64,000 bases of DNA from an uncultured Ruminiclostridium sp. (GCA_947627695.1 CANQXF010000006.1:83867-147866), one strand, 5' to 3'; positions 27,801 to 36,934 are shown, counted from the stretch's first letter. The notes: generated by a model not told the origin, from the letters alone. Numbers and translations are program-made.

Positions 27801-28405
27801 ATGCGGGCGGAAAGCTCCGTTTCGATATCCTTCAGGCGCATTATGTTGTCGTTGGCTCTTGCAAGATCGCGCTCCGCCTCCTGCTTTCTGTGGAGGAATT
27901 TGGAGACTCCCGCCGCCTCCTCAAAAAGCTCCCGCCTTTGAGTATCACGGCTGTTTATGACTTCCGAGACACGCCCCTGCCCGATAATGGAATAACCGTC
28001 CCTGCCGAGACCCGTTCCCATAAGCAGCTCCTGAACGTCTTTCAGACGGCTTTTTTCGTTGTTTATCAGATATTCGCTGTCGCCCGTCCTGTACAGCTTT
28101 CTTGTGATAACTACCTCGTCGCTGTCCACGTTCAGCGCCCTGTCGGTGTTGTCGATGGTGAGGGAGACCTTTGCAAAGCCCATAGGCTTGCGGGAAACGG
28201 TGCCGTGAAAGATAACGTCCTCCATCTTATCTCCGCGCAGAGTTTTAGCGCCCTGCTCTCCCATAACCCAGCGCAGGGCGTCGCTTATGTTGCTTTTGCC
28301 GTTGCCGTTGCTTCCCACGATAGCGGTCATTTTCCTGTCGAAATTCAGCTCCGTCTTGTCCGCAAAGGACTTGAACCCCTGAATTTCCATGGATCTAAAA
28401 AACAT
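24845..28405 (-). CDS. smc: Chromosome segregation protein SMC
   Basis: Condensin ATPase of 1186 residues. N-terminal head with Walker A GSNGNGKSN (31-39), two long coiled coils, a hinge about 500-650 containing GRATFLPL and GGSFTGGS, and the C-terminal head with signature LSGGEQTMVAITLYF and Walker B FCMLDEVDAALD. Length is typical. It works with ScpAB, not in this window. It lies between the radical SAM gene and ftsY. Confidence 0.97.
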   Translation of the reverse strand: MFFRSMEIQGFKSFADKTELNFDRKMTAIVGSNGNGKSNISDALRWVMGEQGAKTLRGDKMEDVIFHGTVSRKPMGFAKVSLTIDNTDRALNVDSDEVVITRKLYRTGDSEYLINNEKSRLKDVQELLMGTGLGRDGYSIIGQGRVSEVINSRDTQRRELFEEAAGVSKFLHRKQEAERDLARANDNIMRLKDIETELSARIPVLEKQSEKARQARVLMEEEKALDIGVGVWDLERIGRELIEQDDRILANQGECEHFQREIEELERENEEIAEKKMLISAQQEELRRKGDAARDEIAAADREKAVLENEILHCNEKIEQIKQQIKDSENGSAELEEKINAAEADIEEKEKLLQSNDEQAKRLGAQLSEMSAKNDEFDREYKELENRQSELLTKKTQLQLTAESAAQSITDLQERLAASKEHFEAREAQIKEWRAKRKELEEKLSSVQESKNEAENKLSGYSRLFGGKKAKLEEKQNSFEQLRREHEQCKSRLEILSDVEKNMAGYASSVKSVINAARHGKVSGVEGTVADVIKVDKKYTVAIETALGAVLQNVIVTNEDAAKRCIRYLKETGGGRATFLPLTSVKGNTLNADLEGEYGFEGIASDLVKCDKKYEDIIRFALGRCAVVEDIDTATVIAKKNGYKFKIVTLDGQVINAGGSFTGGSLKETSGIIARNQEIETLTVKAEELSAKLKTANEELSVLREEVNKMSIEMEGYNEQLAAANAEETGISAEIAATKQLISSAEEQQDSEEAMLARADTDIAKYNETIEQSKKELAQCEKDAEALAQSIKQADEGVQKRLEERNALGDKITALGLENLALKKDIEHIQSRKADMEESRKALDLGGNALQQEIAEQEEKIAQLNSDIEEKVKQGETLKARLAGSKDEGAELIEQLNALEKRSGEINKEIREKSEDKEKFSNALAIATERKDACEKESERIKSGLWDKYEMTPTEAYAAASVPKDISAAKNRLAELRRKITALGNVNFASIEEYEEVSARFAELKKQLDDVEGSKRELEKLIESLTADIKARFLSSFNDINEHFQRVFIEVFGGGSAHLELTDPNDVLNSGIEIYAAPPGKLIKNLISLSGGEQTMVAITLYFAMLLHRPTPFCMLDEVDAALDEVNVVKYITYLKRFSGSTQLMTITHRRGTIEGCDVLYGVFMQEKGVSRLLRQELADVEEELE

Positions 28406-28414
28406 CGCCTGTCC

Positions 28415-29425
28415 TCAATTTCTTTTATCGTCTGCGGCGTGTATCTCCAAAAGAACGCCGCTTTTTTCCTTCATTTTGAAAGTTATCCCCTGCTCCGCCA
28501 GCGCCTGCTTGTTGCAGCCGCCGTGTCCCGAAACGAGGCTCATATTCTTCCTGTCCGTGTAGATAACGAACCTGCTCCCGCCGATCTTTTCCATCTCAGC
28601 GAGCATTTTCCTGTACATTCTCCTGCTTTCCACTATGTCGCCGAGAGCAGGGTGGTAAGCTCCGCCTGTGCGCTGTTTTGCCACTTCCTCAGAGGCATGA
28701 AGTCCCAGACGTATCACAGGAATGTTCTTTTCCTCAAAAAAGTCCAGCAGCTTTGCACACAATTCCACCGTTTCCTCAAAGGAAAAGCTGTTGTAAACTC
28801 CCTTTTCCCGCAGTTCGTCCAACATCGTGCCTTTAAGTATAACGGTTGGGTATATCCTCACCGTGTCGCATTTCAGCTCTGCAAATTCTCTTGCAGTTTC
28901 AAGGCAGTATTCAGGCTTATCGCCGTACAGTCCCGTCATCATCTGCAAGCCCAGTTCAATGCCGTAAGCCTTTATCATTCCGCTTGCCCGCCTTACGTCC
29001 TCGGCGGTATGACCGCGGAGATTTGCTTTCAGCACCTCGTCGTTCATACTCTGAGCGCCAAGCTCCACCGCAGTGACGCCGAACAGCTTAAGCTCCTCCA
29101 TTATCTCCTCGTCAATGCAGTCGGGACGGGTGGAACAGCGTATCCCGCCGTACTGTTCGGGGAACGCCTTAACGTATTCCGAAGCGGCAAGCAGCAGTTC
29201 CCGCCGATAATCCTTATCCACAGCGGTAAAGCTGCCGCCGAAAAAAGCTATCTCCGCCTGTAAATTATTTTTTTGCAGCAAAGGCACCTGCGCCGCCAGT
29301 ATCTCCCTCACTTCCTCGGGGAAAGGCGCTCTCTCGCTTCCGCTGATGAACCGCTGATTGCAGAAGGAGCAGGTGTTTGGACAGCCCTTGTGGGGGATAA
29401 AAATGGAAAGATTAGTTTGTTTCAT
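28415..29425 (-). CDS. Elp3-like radical SAM protein
   Basis: A 336-residue radical SAM enzyme with the iron-sulfur motif CPNTCSFC, then GGSFTAVD, STRPDCIDEEIM and ELGAQSMND typical of the Elp3/TIGR01212-like group found beside rnc and smc in Clostridia. There is no acetyltransferase domain, so it is not a full Elp3. Substrate is unknown, with RNA modification a possibility. It overlaps the rnc end by 14 nt and is 9 nt before smc. Confidence 0.85.
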   Translation of the reverse strand: MKQTNLSIFIPHKGCPNTCSFCNQRFISGSERAPFPEEVREILAAQVPLLQKNNLQAEIAFFGGSFTAVDKDYRRELLLAASEYVKAFPEQYGGIRCSTRPDCIDEEIMEELKLFGVTAVELGAQSMNDEVLKANLRGHTAEDVRRASGMIKAYGIELGLQMMTGLYGDKPEYCLETAREFAELKCDTVRIYPTVILKGTMLDELREKGVYNSFSFEETVELCAKLLDFFEEKNIPVIRLGLHASEEVAKQRTGGAYHPALGDIVESRRMYRKMLAEMEKIGGSRFVIYTDRKNMSLVSGHGGCNKQALAEQGITFKMKEKSGVLLEIHAADDKRN

Positions 29426-30089
29426 AGCCCATCAGCTTTACAGCCTCTTTTGCGGCGTTTTGCTCCGCCTCTTTTTTGCTTGCGCCAACGCCCGTTCCAA
29501 TAATCTGCCCGTTTAAAAGCACGTTTGAAGTGAAGGTCCTGTTGTGCGCCGCTCCGCTTTCGTCCGCAAGCTCATAAACTACCTTTTCTTCGGGATTTTG
29601 CTGGATTATCTCCTGCAAAATGGTCTTGTAGTCGCCGATGAGCAGTTTTCCGCTTTTCAGCACGTCGATAGGGGGAATGAACGGCAGAATAAACTTTTGC
29701 GCCGCCGAAAATCCTCCGTCAAGATAAATAGCCGCTATCAGCGCCTCAAACGCGTCCGCAAGTATCGAACGGCGGTGACGTCCGCCAGTGTTTTCCTCGC
29801 CCTTGCCTAAAAATATCTCGTTGCCCAGCCCTATTTTTTCCGCAAAAGGGAACAGGGAATGCTCGCACACTATGCTGGCTCTCAGCTTTGTGAGCTGTCC
29901 CTCGGGCTTGTCTAAATTCTCAAAAAGATACTTTGAAACTACCAGGGAAAGCACGCTGTCACCTAAAAACTCCAGCCGTTCGTTGCTGTGGTGGTTTTTT
30001 CCGCCCACAAACGAGGAATGGGTCAGCGCCTCCTTAAGCAGTCCCTTATCCTTAAATTCATATCCTATCCGCTGTTCAAAATCAGTCAT
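29412..30089 (-). CDS. rnc: Ribonuclease III
   Basis: Double-strand-specific endoribonuclease for rRNA and mRNA processing. The catalytic signature NERLEFLGDSVLSLVVS is intact, with a second acidic cluster ILADAFEALIAAIYLDGG. The C-terminal dsRNA-binding domain (DYKTILQEIIQQ, then GVGASKKEAEQNAAKEAV) is complete. ATG 30089 is preferred to TTG 30095. The gene overlaps plsX upstream and the radical SAM gene downstream. Confidence 0.97.
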   Translation of the reverse strand: MTDFEQRIGYEFKDKGLLKEALTHSSFVGGKNHHSNERLEFLGDSVLSLVVSKYLFENLDKPEGQLTKLRASIVCEHSLFPFAEKIGLGNEIFLGKGEENTGGRHRRSILADAFEALIAAIYLDGGFSAAQKFILPFIPPIDVLKSGKLLIGDYKTILQEIIQQNPEEKVVYELADESGAAHNRTFTSNVLLNGQIIGTGVGASKKEAEQNAAKEAVKLMGYETN

Positions 30090-31110
30090 TTGCAACCTCT
30101 GTACCGTCTGTATTCAGCTTCTGCAGTGCGGCGGTCATCTCCTCGATAACGTTGTTTTCGATAAATTCCTTCGCCTGCCTTACCGCATTCTTGAACGCCA
30201 AAGCGTCGCTGCTGCCGTGAGCCTTTATAACAGGCTTTGCCGTACCCAGCAGGGGAGAACCGCCCGTTTCGCGGTAGTCCATTTTCCTTGACAGCTCCTT
30301 TATCCCTTTCATTGTGAAAAGGGAGCCTATTTTCGTGCCGAAATTCTTGAAAAACAGGCGTTTAAGGGAAATTTTCATAAATTTTCCCATACCCTCGATA
30401 GTTTTAAGATAAACGTTCCCCGTAAAGCCGTCCGTCACCAGAACGTCACAGCCGCCGAGCGCCGCCTCTCTTCCCTCGATACTGCCGATAAAGTTTACAG
30501 GCGCTTTCAGCAGAAGTTCTCTCGCCTCGCGCTCCAGATCTCTGCCCTTTTCCTCCTCGGTGCCAACGTTGAGCAGTCCTACACGGGGACTTTGCACGTT
30601 CATTATCTTGTCCATATAAACGCTGCCCATAACGCCGAACTGCTGTAACATCTCTGCCCTGCACTCCACGTTCGCCCCGCCGTCAAGGAGTATGTAGTTA
30701 TTGTCCGCCGAGGGCATTATGGGAGCAAGTGAGGGGCGCTTCACGCCCTTTATTCTGCCTATCAGTGTGGTACCTCCTACCACCAGCGCCGCCGTACTGC
30801 CGCCGCTGATGAAAGCGTCCGCCTCGCCGTTTTTCACAAGCTGGAACGCAACGCCCATTGAGCTGTTCAGCTTAGCCTTTCGTATGTTGGTGGGATTGTC
30901 CTCTATTCTGATAATGCCGTCTGCGTTTTTCACCGTGATATTCTGAGTTGAAACGCCCAGCGCCTTTATTCTCTCGTTTACCTGCTTTTCGTCGCCGCAG
31001 AGAACGATATTGACGCCGTATTCCTTTACCGCCAGCGCAGCGCCCTTTATCACCTCGTCGGGAGCGTTGTCGCCGCCGAAAGCGTCCATTGCGACTGTTA
31101 TCCTTGCCAT
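30082..31110 (-). CDS. plsX: Phosphate acyltransferase PlsX
   Basis: Converts acyl-ACP to acyl-phosphate for phospholipid synthesis. Begins ITVAMDAFGGDNAPDEVIKGA, with FISGGSTAALVVGG, LLDGGANVE, LLNVGTEEEKG and VTDGFTGNVYLKTIEG, all typical. Length 342 is normal. An acpP gene, which often follows plsX in Firmicutes, is absent here; rnc follows directly with a short overlap. Confidence 0.96.
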   Translation of the reverse strand: MARITVAMDAFGGDNAPDEVIKGAALAVKEYGVNIVLCGDEKQVNERIKALGVSTQNITVKNADGIIRIEDNPTNIRKAKLNSSMGVAFQLVKNGEADAFISGGSTAALVVGGTTLIGRIKGVKRPSLAPIMPSADNNYILLDGGANVECRAEMLQQFGVMGSVYMDKIMNVQSPRVGLLNVGTEEEKGRDLEREARELLLKAPVNFIGSIEGREAALGGCDVLVTDGFTGNVYLKTIEGMGKFMKISLKRLFFKNFGTKIGSLFTMKGIKELSRKMDYRETGGSPLLGTAKPVIKAHGSSDALAFKNAVRQAKEFIENNVIEEMTAALQKLNTDGTEVAND

Positions 31111-31132
31111 TTTAACAAACCCCTTTCCGATT

Positions 31133-32425
31133 TTACTTGACGTAAGCGGCTTTCAGCCTTTCAAGCCCTCTTGCCGCTATCTTTTCGTATCTGTCCTGCT
31201 TGTTTTTTATATTTTCCTCAAGGGGCGGGAGTATCCCCATATTCGCCCCCATAGGCTGAAAATCCTTGTTTTCCGTGGAAACGTGCCTGCAAAGAGCCCC
31301 GCACATAGTGCCGTCGGGAAGTACAAGCTCAGCTTCCCCCAAAATCCTTTTTGCAAGGCTTATCCCTGCGATGATCCCACTCATTGCGCTTTCAACGTAG
31401 CCCTCCACCCCGGTCATCTGCCCTGCAAAAAAGACGTTTTCACTGCCCTTAAGCATAAACCTGCCGTCAAGGAGCAGGGGAGAGTTTAAAAACGTGTTGC
31501 GGTGCATAACGCCGTATCTTGCAAATTCGGCGCTTTCAAGCCCCGGTATCATACCGAACACCCGCTTTTGCTCAGGGAATTTCAGATTTGTCTGAAATCC
31601 CACGATATTGTACAGCGTTCCCTCGGCGTTTTCCCTGCGCAGCTGAACTGCCGCCCAAGGGCGGTGACCCGTGCGGGGGTCGGTAAGTCCCACAGGCTTC
31701 ATACAGCCGTATCTCACGCTTTCCTCCCCGCGCTTTGCCAGGACCTCAACAGGCATACAGCCCTCGTAAACGGTTAAGTCCTCAAATTCCTTCAGCGGCG
31801 CCGTTTCCGCATTTATCAGCTCGTTATAGAACCGCTGATATTCCTCCCTGTTCATAGGGCAGTTGATGTAGTCCGCCTCCCCCTTGTCATAGCGGGTGGC
31901 GAAAAACGCCCTTGTCATATCAATGCTCTCAAAGGTAACTATGGGAGCCGCGGCGTCGTAGAAGCTGAGCGTATCGCCGCATTTTTCCCTTATCGCCTGC
32001 GCCATTTTGTCAGAGGTAAGAGGACCCGTAGCGATGATCGTGTCCTTTTCGGGAAAGCAGGTTATCTCCTCCGAAACCACCGTTATATTGGGGTGGGAAT
32101 TTATCTTTTCGGTAACGTAGTCGGAGAAAAGCTCACGGTTCACCGCCAGCGCTCCCCCTGCGGGAACGGCAGTTTTGTCCGCCGCCTCAAGTATCAGCGA
32201 GCCCAGTATCCGCATTTCCGCCTTAAGCATACCGCTTGCGCTGTTTATCCTCGCCGCTTTCAGGGAGTTGGAGCATACCAGCTCCGCCAGACCGTTATAG
32301 CGGTGAGCAGGAGTGCGCTTGTTCGGCTTCATCTCGAAAAGCGTGACTCTTATCCCTCTTTCCGCCAAAGCCCAAGCCGCCTCACAGCCCGCAAGCCCGC
32401 CGCCGATGACTGTCGCTTTATTCAC
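31133..32425 (-). CDS. trmFO: tRNA m5U54 methyltransferase TrmFO
   Basis: Folate- and FAD-dependent enzyme that makes ribothymidine at tRNA position 54. N-terminal FAD fold VIGGGLAGCEAAWALAERGI is followed by FEMKPNKRTPAH, CSNSLKA, YINCPMNREEY, a long GCMPVE-containing middle and GQMTGVEGYVESAMSG. Length 430 is typical. It sits between topA and plsX; topA-trmFO is a very common pair in Firmicutes. Confidence 0.97.
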   Translation of the reverse strand: MNKATVIGGGLAGCEAAWALAERGIRVTLFEMKPNKRTPAHRYNGLAELVCSNSLKAARINSASGMLKAEMRILGSLILEAADKTAVPAGGALAVNRELFSDYVTEKINSHPNITVVSEEITCFPEKDTIIATGPLTSDKMAQAIREKCGDTLSFYDAAAPIVTFESIDMTRAFFATRYDKGEADYINCPMNREEYQRFYNELINAETAPLKEFEDLTVYEGCMPVEVLAKRGEESVRYGCMKPVGLTDPRTGHRPWAAVQLRRENAEGTLYNIVGFQTNLKFPEQKRVFGMIPGLESAEFARYGVMHRNTFLNSPLLLDGRFMLKGSENVFFAGQMTGVEGYVESAMSGIIAGISLAKRILGEAELVLPDGTMCGALCRHVSTENKDFQPMGANMGILPPLEENIKNKQDRYEKIAARGLERLKAAYVK

Positions 32426-32437
32426 AAAAACAGCTCC

Positions 32438-34522
32438 TTAATTTTCGTCAGGTTCTCTCTCGTAATCGCAGCCCTCGCCGTCGCAGTATATCTTACCCTT
32501 TTTGCCTGCCTTTTTGAACAGCGTCTTTCCGCATTTGGGACAGGTTTCGGGGATAGGCGTATCCCAGTTCATATAGCCGCATTCCTTGTAGTTTTCACAA
32601 CCGAAGAAGGGCTTCCCCTTTTTGGATTTTTTCGCCAGCATCTTGCCGCCGCATCTGGGGCAAAGTCCCCCTGTTTCAACTACTATCTTCTTCGTGTTTT
32701 TACATTCGGGAAATCCCGAACAGCCTAAAAACTTCCCGTAAGGCCCTATCTTTATCACCATAGGCTTTCCGCAAAGCTCGCAGACCTGGTCGGTAGGCTC
32801 GTCGGGTATCTTCACCCGCTTGCCGTCCATTTCCTCCTCCGCTTTTGTGAGAGTTTTGGAGAAATCCTTGTAGAAATCTCTCAGGACTTCCACCCATTCC
32901 TCCTTGCCCTCTTCTATCTTGTCAAGGTCGGTCTCCATTTTTGCGGTGAACTTAACGTCCACGATATGCTGAAAATGCTCCTCCAGCAGTACTGTTATGG
33001 TATCGCCAAGAGGCGTGGGCTTGAGCTGTTTCTGCTCAAATTCCACGTAATGCCTGTCAAGTATGGTTGAAATAGTGGGAGCGTAGGTGGAAGGCCTGCC
33101 TATGCCGTTTTCCTCCAGCGCCTTTATCAAAGTCGCCTCGTTGTATCTTGGAGGGGGCTGGGTGAAATGCTGGTTGCCTGTAAGCTCCTGCACCTTCAGC
33201 TTTTCTCCCTCAGTCAGCTTCGGAAGCGCGCCTCCGTTTTCCTCATCGTTTTCGGAAACCTCGGCGTACAGCTTGGTAAAGCCCTCGAACTTCACGGTAA
33301 AGCCGTTTGCCTTGAACGTACAGCTGCCCGCCTTAATTGAAGCGGCGACTGTGTTCAGCTGAGCGTTAGCCATCTGGCTCGCCATAAATCTCTCCCATAT
33401 CAGCTTGTACAGCTTATACTGGTCAGAGGTAAGACTGCTCTTTATGCTCTGTGGAGTTAATGCTACCGTTGAGGGACGCACCGCCTCGTGAGCGTCCTGG
33501 ACGTTGCTTTTCGTTTTGTACGTTCTGGGCTTGTCGGGCAGGTAGTCCTCGCCGTAAAGCTCCTTTATAAGCGCCGCCGCAGCCGCCTTTGCCTCGTCGG
33601 AGATACGCAGGCTGTCAGTTCTCATATAGGTGATAAGACCAACTGCGCCCTGACCCTCTATCTCAACGCCCTCGTACAATTCCTGCGCCGCTTTCATAGT
33701 ACGGCGGGAGTTAAAGCCGAGGCGTCTGTTCGCTTCCTGTTGTAAGGTGGAAGTGGTGAACGGGGGAGCAGGCTGTTTTTTGCGGGTGGATTTTTTTATC
33801 TCGTCCACCGCAAAGTCCTGTCCCTCAAGGCTTTTCAGTATCTTGTCGGCGTCCGCCTTGCAGTTTAATTCCGCTTTCTTTCCGTCCACCTCGGACAGCT
33901 TGACAGGGAAAGCCTTTTTGCTTGAAGCGGCAAGGAGCTTCCCGTCAATGCTCCAGTATTCCTTGGGAACGAACGCCTTTATCTCGTTTTCACGGTCGAC
34001 TATCAGCTTTACCGCCACGGACTGAACTCGTCCTGCCGAAAGCCCTCTGCGCACCTTTTTCCACAGGAACGGGCTCAGCTTGTACCCCACGATACGGTCA
34101 AGGATACGCCTTGCCTGCTGTGCGTTTATCAGGTCGGTGTCAAGACTGCGGGGATTTTTCATTCCCGCCTCAACGCCGCTTTTCGTTATCTCGGAAAAGG
34201 TAACTCTGATAGGTTGACTGCCGTCAAGTCCCAGCACGTTGGCAAGGTGCCATGAAATGGCTTCTCCCTCACGGTCAGGGTCGGTTGCAAGATACACCTT
34301 TCCCGACTTTTTGACGTAGCCCTTCAGCTCTTTTATCAGATTCGCCTTATCCTTCTTGTTCTCGTAAACGGGAGCGAAATCATGCTCCACGTCCACGCCG
34401 AGCTTTGATTTTGGCAGATCTCTTATATGCCCCGCACAGGCGACAACGTGATATTTTTTGCCCAGATATTTCTGTACGGTCTTCGCCTTTGAGGGCGACT
34501 CCAAAATTACTAAATCAGACAT
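32438..34522 (-). CDS. topA: DNA topoisomerase I
   Basis: Type IA topoisomerase that relaxes negative supercoils. Toprim motif ILESPSKAKTVQKYLG at the N-terminus, DPDREGEAISWH, the catalytic tyrosine in GLITYMRTDSLRIS, and three C-terminal zinc ribbons (CELCGKP, CPRCGGK, CPKCGKT with paired Cys). Length 694 is normal. The gene is preceded by an interspersed hairpin element that ends near its ribosome site. Confidence 0.97.
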   Translation of the reverse strand: MSDLVILESPSKAKTVQKYLGKKYHVVACAGHIRDLPKSKLGVDVEHDFAPVYENKKDKANLIKELKGYVKKSGKVYLATDPDREGEAISWHLANVLGLDGSQPIRVTFSEITKSGVEAGMKNPRSLDTDLINAQQARRILDRIVGYKLSPFLWKKVRRGLSAGRVQSVAVKLIVDRENEIKAFVPKEYWSIDGKLLAASSKKAFPVKLSEVDGKKAELNCKADADKILKSLEGQDFAVDEIKKSTRKKQPAPPFTTSTLQQEANRRLGFNSRRTMKAAQELYEGVEIEGQGAVGLITYMRTDSLRISDEAKAAAAALIKELYGEDYLPDKPRTYKTKSNVQDAHEAVRPSTVALTPQSIKSSLTSDQYKLYKLIWERFMASQMANAQLNTVAASIKAGSCTFKANGFTVKFEGFTKLYAEVSENDEENGGALPKLTEGEKLKVQELTGNQHFTQPPPRYNEATLIKALEENGIGRPSTYAPTISTILDRHYVEFEQKQLKPTPLGDTITVLLEEHFQHIVDVKFTAKMETDLDKIEEGKEEWVEVLRDFYKDFSKTLTKAEEEMDGKRVKIPDEPTDQVCELCGKPMVIKIGPYGKFLGCSGFPECKNTKKIVVETGGLCPRCGGKMLAKKSKKGKPFFGCENYKECGYMNWDTPIPETCPKCGKTLFKKAGKKGKIYCDGEGCDYEREPDEN

Positions 34523-34530
34523 AGATCCCC

Positions 34531-34676
34531 CAGTTGACAGTTGACAGTTGACAGTGTAAAGTGTAAAGTTAAGGTGTTTTTTGCCTTTGGCAAAAAACAG
34601 ATTTTGGATTTTCGCCTGCGGGTCCGCACTTTTGCGTTGATACGTTACAGGTTTTTTACATTGTCAAATATCTGCT
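34531..34676. repeat. Interspersed hairpin element, copy D (diverged)
   Basis: Repeated GTTGACA units at 34532-34553, then a hairpin with stem GTTTTTTGCC/GGCAAAAAAC, and a diverged core containing TTCGCCTGCGGGTCCGCAC. The second hairpin is degraded. It fills the gap between the TrmH-family gene and topA, ending about 9 nt before the topA start codon. Confidence 0.72.
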
Positions 34677-34677
34677 G

Positions 34678-35457
34678 TCAGTTCCGTTTTGTCATTTCCC
34701 AGCATATTATTGCTGCCGCCGCGGCGGCGTTCAGCGACTCTGCGCCGCTTACGGGAATGTATATTTTTTTGCAGAGAGCAGCGGCGGTCTTTGAAACGCC
34801 GTGCCCCTCGTTGCCTATTATAACGGCGGCTTTTTCGGGAAAAGCAACGTCCCCCAGCTTTTCCGCCGTCCTGTCCAGCATAGCGGCGTATACCTCAAAG
34901 CCGCTGTTTTTCAGCCCCGCAATCGCCTTTTCCGTGTCCGCCTGATACACGGGGATACGAAAAACGCTTCCCATCGAGGCTCTCAGGGTCTTGGGCGACC
35001 ATATGTCGGCGCTGTCGCCGCACATGATAACTCCGTCCATTCCCAAAGCCTCGGCAGTTCTCAGCATAGTGCCTGCGTTGCCGCTGTCCTGGACGCAGTC
35101 CAGAACCAGAATTTTCCCGCTGTTTAATATTCTATCAGGATTTACGGATTTGTCAAGGATTTTCCCCGCGATGAAAATGCCCTGCGGGGACTTTTGCTCG
35201 CTTAAATAAAGATAAACTTCATCTGAAACCGTGGTAACTTCACAAACCGCTTTCAGCTTTTTCGCAATTTCGGGAAATTTCTGCTCCGCCGTGTCGCTTA
35301 TCAGCGTCCATTCAGGGGTTATCCCCGCTGAAACGGCCTCCATACACAGCTTTACGCCCTCTGCGGCAAACAGCCCTGTTTCGTCCCTCAGCTTTTTCTC
35401 TCTCAGCAAGCTCTTGCTTTTTACTATCAGAGGATTTTTCCTTGAAGTGATTTTCAT
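34678..35457 (-). CDS. TrmH/SpoU family RNA methyltransferase
   Basis: SAM-dependent 2'-O-ribose methyltransferase with a knotted fold. N-terminal substrate-binding domain (ITSRKNPLIVKSKSLL), then motif 1 LDCVQDSGNAGTMLRTAEA, motif 2 AAVIIGNEGHGVS and motif 3 IPVSGAESLNAAAAAA. The order matches 23S rRNA methyltransferases of the RlmB/YsgA type. The RNA target is not decided by the sequence. It is the first gene of the minus-strand run here and is divergent from the membrane protein gene at 35518. Confidence 0.9.
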   Translation of the reverse strand: MKITSRKNPLIVKSKSLLREKKLRDETGLFAAEGVKLCMEAVSAGITPEWTLISDTAEQKFPEIAKKLKAVCEVTTVSDEVYLYLSEQKSPQGIFIAGKILDKSVNPDRILNSGKILVLDCVQDSGNAGTMLRTAEALGMDGVIMCGDSADIWSPKTLRASMGSVFRIPVYQADTEKAIAGLKNSGFEVYAAMLDRTAEKLGDVAFPEKAAVIIGNEGHGVSKTAAALCKKIYIPVSGAESLNAAAAAAIICWEMTKRN

Positions 35458-35517
35458 TTGACAATACTCCGCAGGTGTGATATTCTATAATAAACTTACA
35501 AATTAAAAGGTGATAAA

Positions 35518-36471
35518 ATGGTTTTTTCCGAGCTGAAAAACATATCCGCCGAAACGGGGCTTCTTTGGGACGAGGACCGTCTTGCCCTTATCGGCACACT
35601 ATATGATTATCCCGCCGTGCTTAAGGATATACCTGAAAAGAGGGAATATCTTCTTACGGTTTTCTGCCGTATGCGCCCGAGCGTTGATGAAAGCGTCACG
35701 AAAGGGATAACCCTTTTGCTGGACAAGCTGCCCCAAAATGCCGTTGCAGGCAGGAAAAACGAGCTTCACTACCAGCAGCTCCGCTTTAACGCCCAGTTTC
35801 TTTATCAGGAAAATCTTCCCCTGCTTGCGGACTTTGTGAAGGGGCTTGTCTCGCTTTTGAACAGCTTTCAGCTTGTCCCCTGCGAAATGGACGAAAAGAC
35901 GGCGTTCCCAGTCGAAAAAATTCAGCCGAAAAAGAGGGAAAAGCGTCCCGCAGACAGCGTTTCCAAGCGCTTTGACAAATACAGCGTCAGAGGCTTTATA
36001 GGCGCGTTTCTTGGCGCGGCGGCGATGTCGGTGATATCGGGAATGATAATCAAAGCCAACGACGGCTCGAACGTGGGCGTTATGCTGGCGTCCTGGTCGG
36101 CGGGAGCGCTTATCGCGCTGGTGACACTTGCGGACTACCGTTTCCTCGCCCGCAAGATAGACGTTTTCGGCACCTTGTCCTGCTCCGCACTGACTGCGGC
36201 GGCGTGCTTTATCTGCTCCTGGATAGGGACGGTGAGGGCGATGATAAACACAGCCTCCGCAATTTTCCCCGACGTTCCGTTTTTCAGTGCCGTGAGGAAC
36301 CGCACCTTGTATCTCGTGCTTTTCGGCGAGATAACCGACGATTTCATTTTAATGCTGGTAAAGAGCCTTTTCAGCGCGTTGATAGCGTCGGCGGCGTTTT
36401 ACACAGTATATTACCGCCGCCACTCCGCAATAATGTACAGCGAGGGCGGGGATTACGTTGCAAAAAGCTGA
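35518..36471 (+). CDS. Membrane protein of unknown function
   Basis: A 317-residue protein I do not recognise. The first 170 residues are soluble and helical, followed by a basic linker (EKIQPKKREKRPADSVSKRF) and four to five hydrophobic segments from about 163 to 305. There is no signal peptide, so the N-terminal domain is probably cytoplasmic. The start is supported by AAAAGGTG. It is transcribed alone and ends before a bidirectional terminator. Confidence 0.65.
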   Translation: MVFSELKNISAETGLLWDEDRLALIGTLYDYPAVLKDIPEKREYLLTVFCRMRPSVDESVTKGITLLLDKLPQNAVAGRKNELHYQQLRFNAQFLYQENLPLLADFVKGLVSLLNSFQLVPCEMDEKTAFPVEKIQPKKREKRPADSVSKRFDKYSVRGFIGAFLGAAAMSVISGMIIKANDGSNVGVMLASWSAGALIALVTLADYRFLARKIDVFGTLSCSALTAAACFICSWIGTVRAMINTASAIFPDVPFFSAVRNRTLYLVLFGEITDDFILMLVKSLFSALIASAAFYTVYYRRHSAIMYSEGGDYVAKS

Positions 36472-36524
36472 TTTTCCCCGGAAAAAGCCTTGCTTTGCTG
36501 AAAATAAATCGCTTTATATATACG

Positions 36525-36558
36525 AAATATCACGCCCGTAAACACAGGCGTGATATTT
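36525..36558. terminator. Bidirectional terminator between membrane gene and rplT
   Basis: Perfect 12-bp stem 36525-36536 with 36547-36558, followed on the plus strand by T residues. It can serve the plus-strand membrane protein gene and the minus-strand infC-rpmI-rplT operon. Confidence 0.8.
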
Positions 36559-36565
36559 TTTGCCT

Positions 36566-36919
36566 TTACATAGCGGCTTTAGCCTTCTCGCAAAGAGAGG
36601 TGAAAGCGGCGGGGTCGTTTATTGCGATCTCGGAGAGCATTTTGCGGTTGAGCGCAATATCAGCTTTTTTAAGACCGCCCATAAATGTGGAATAATTCAT
36701 ACCGTTGAGCTTGCAGCCTGCGCTTATTCTTGCGATCCACAGTCTGCGGAAATCTCTCTTTTTAAGACGTCTGCTTATATAAGCGTACTGACCTGATTTC
36801 CATACGGCTTCCTTGGCGGTTTTGAAAAGTCTGCTTTTTCCGCCCCAGTAGCCCTTTGCCAGTTTAAGTGTTTTATTTCTTCTCTTGCGTGTAGCAAGTG
36901 CGCCTTTTACACGAGCCAT
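36566..36919 (-). CDS. rplT: 50S ribosomal protein L20
   Basis: A 117-residue large-subunit protein, [21 protein letters not shown] at the start and [18 protein letters not shown] inside. In Bacillus it represses its own operon through the leader RNA, and the attenuated leader upstream of infC here fits that. It is last in infC-rpmI-rplT. Confidence 0.98.
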   Translation of the reverse strand: MARVKGALATRKRRNKTLKLAKGYWGGKSRLFKTAKEAVWKSGQYAYISRRLKKRDFRRLWIARISAGCKLNGMNYSTFMGGLKKADIALNRKMLSEIAINDPAAFTSLCEKAKAAM

Positions 36920-36934
36920 TGTTCATATCCTCCT

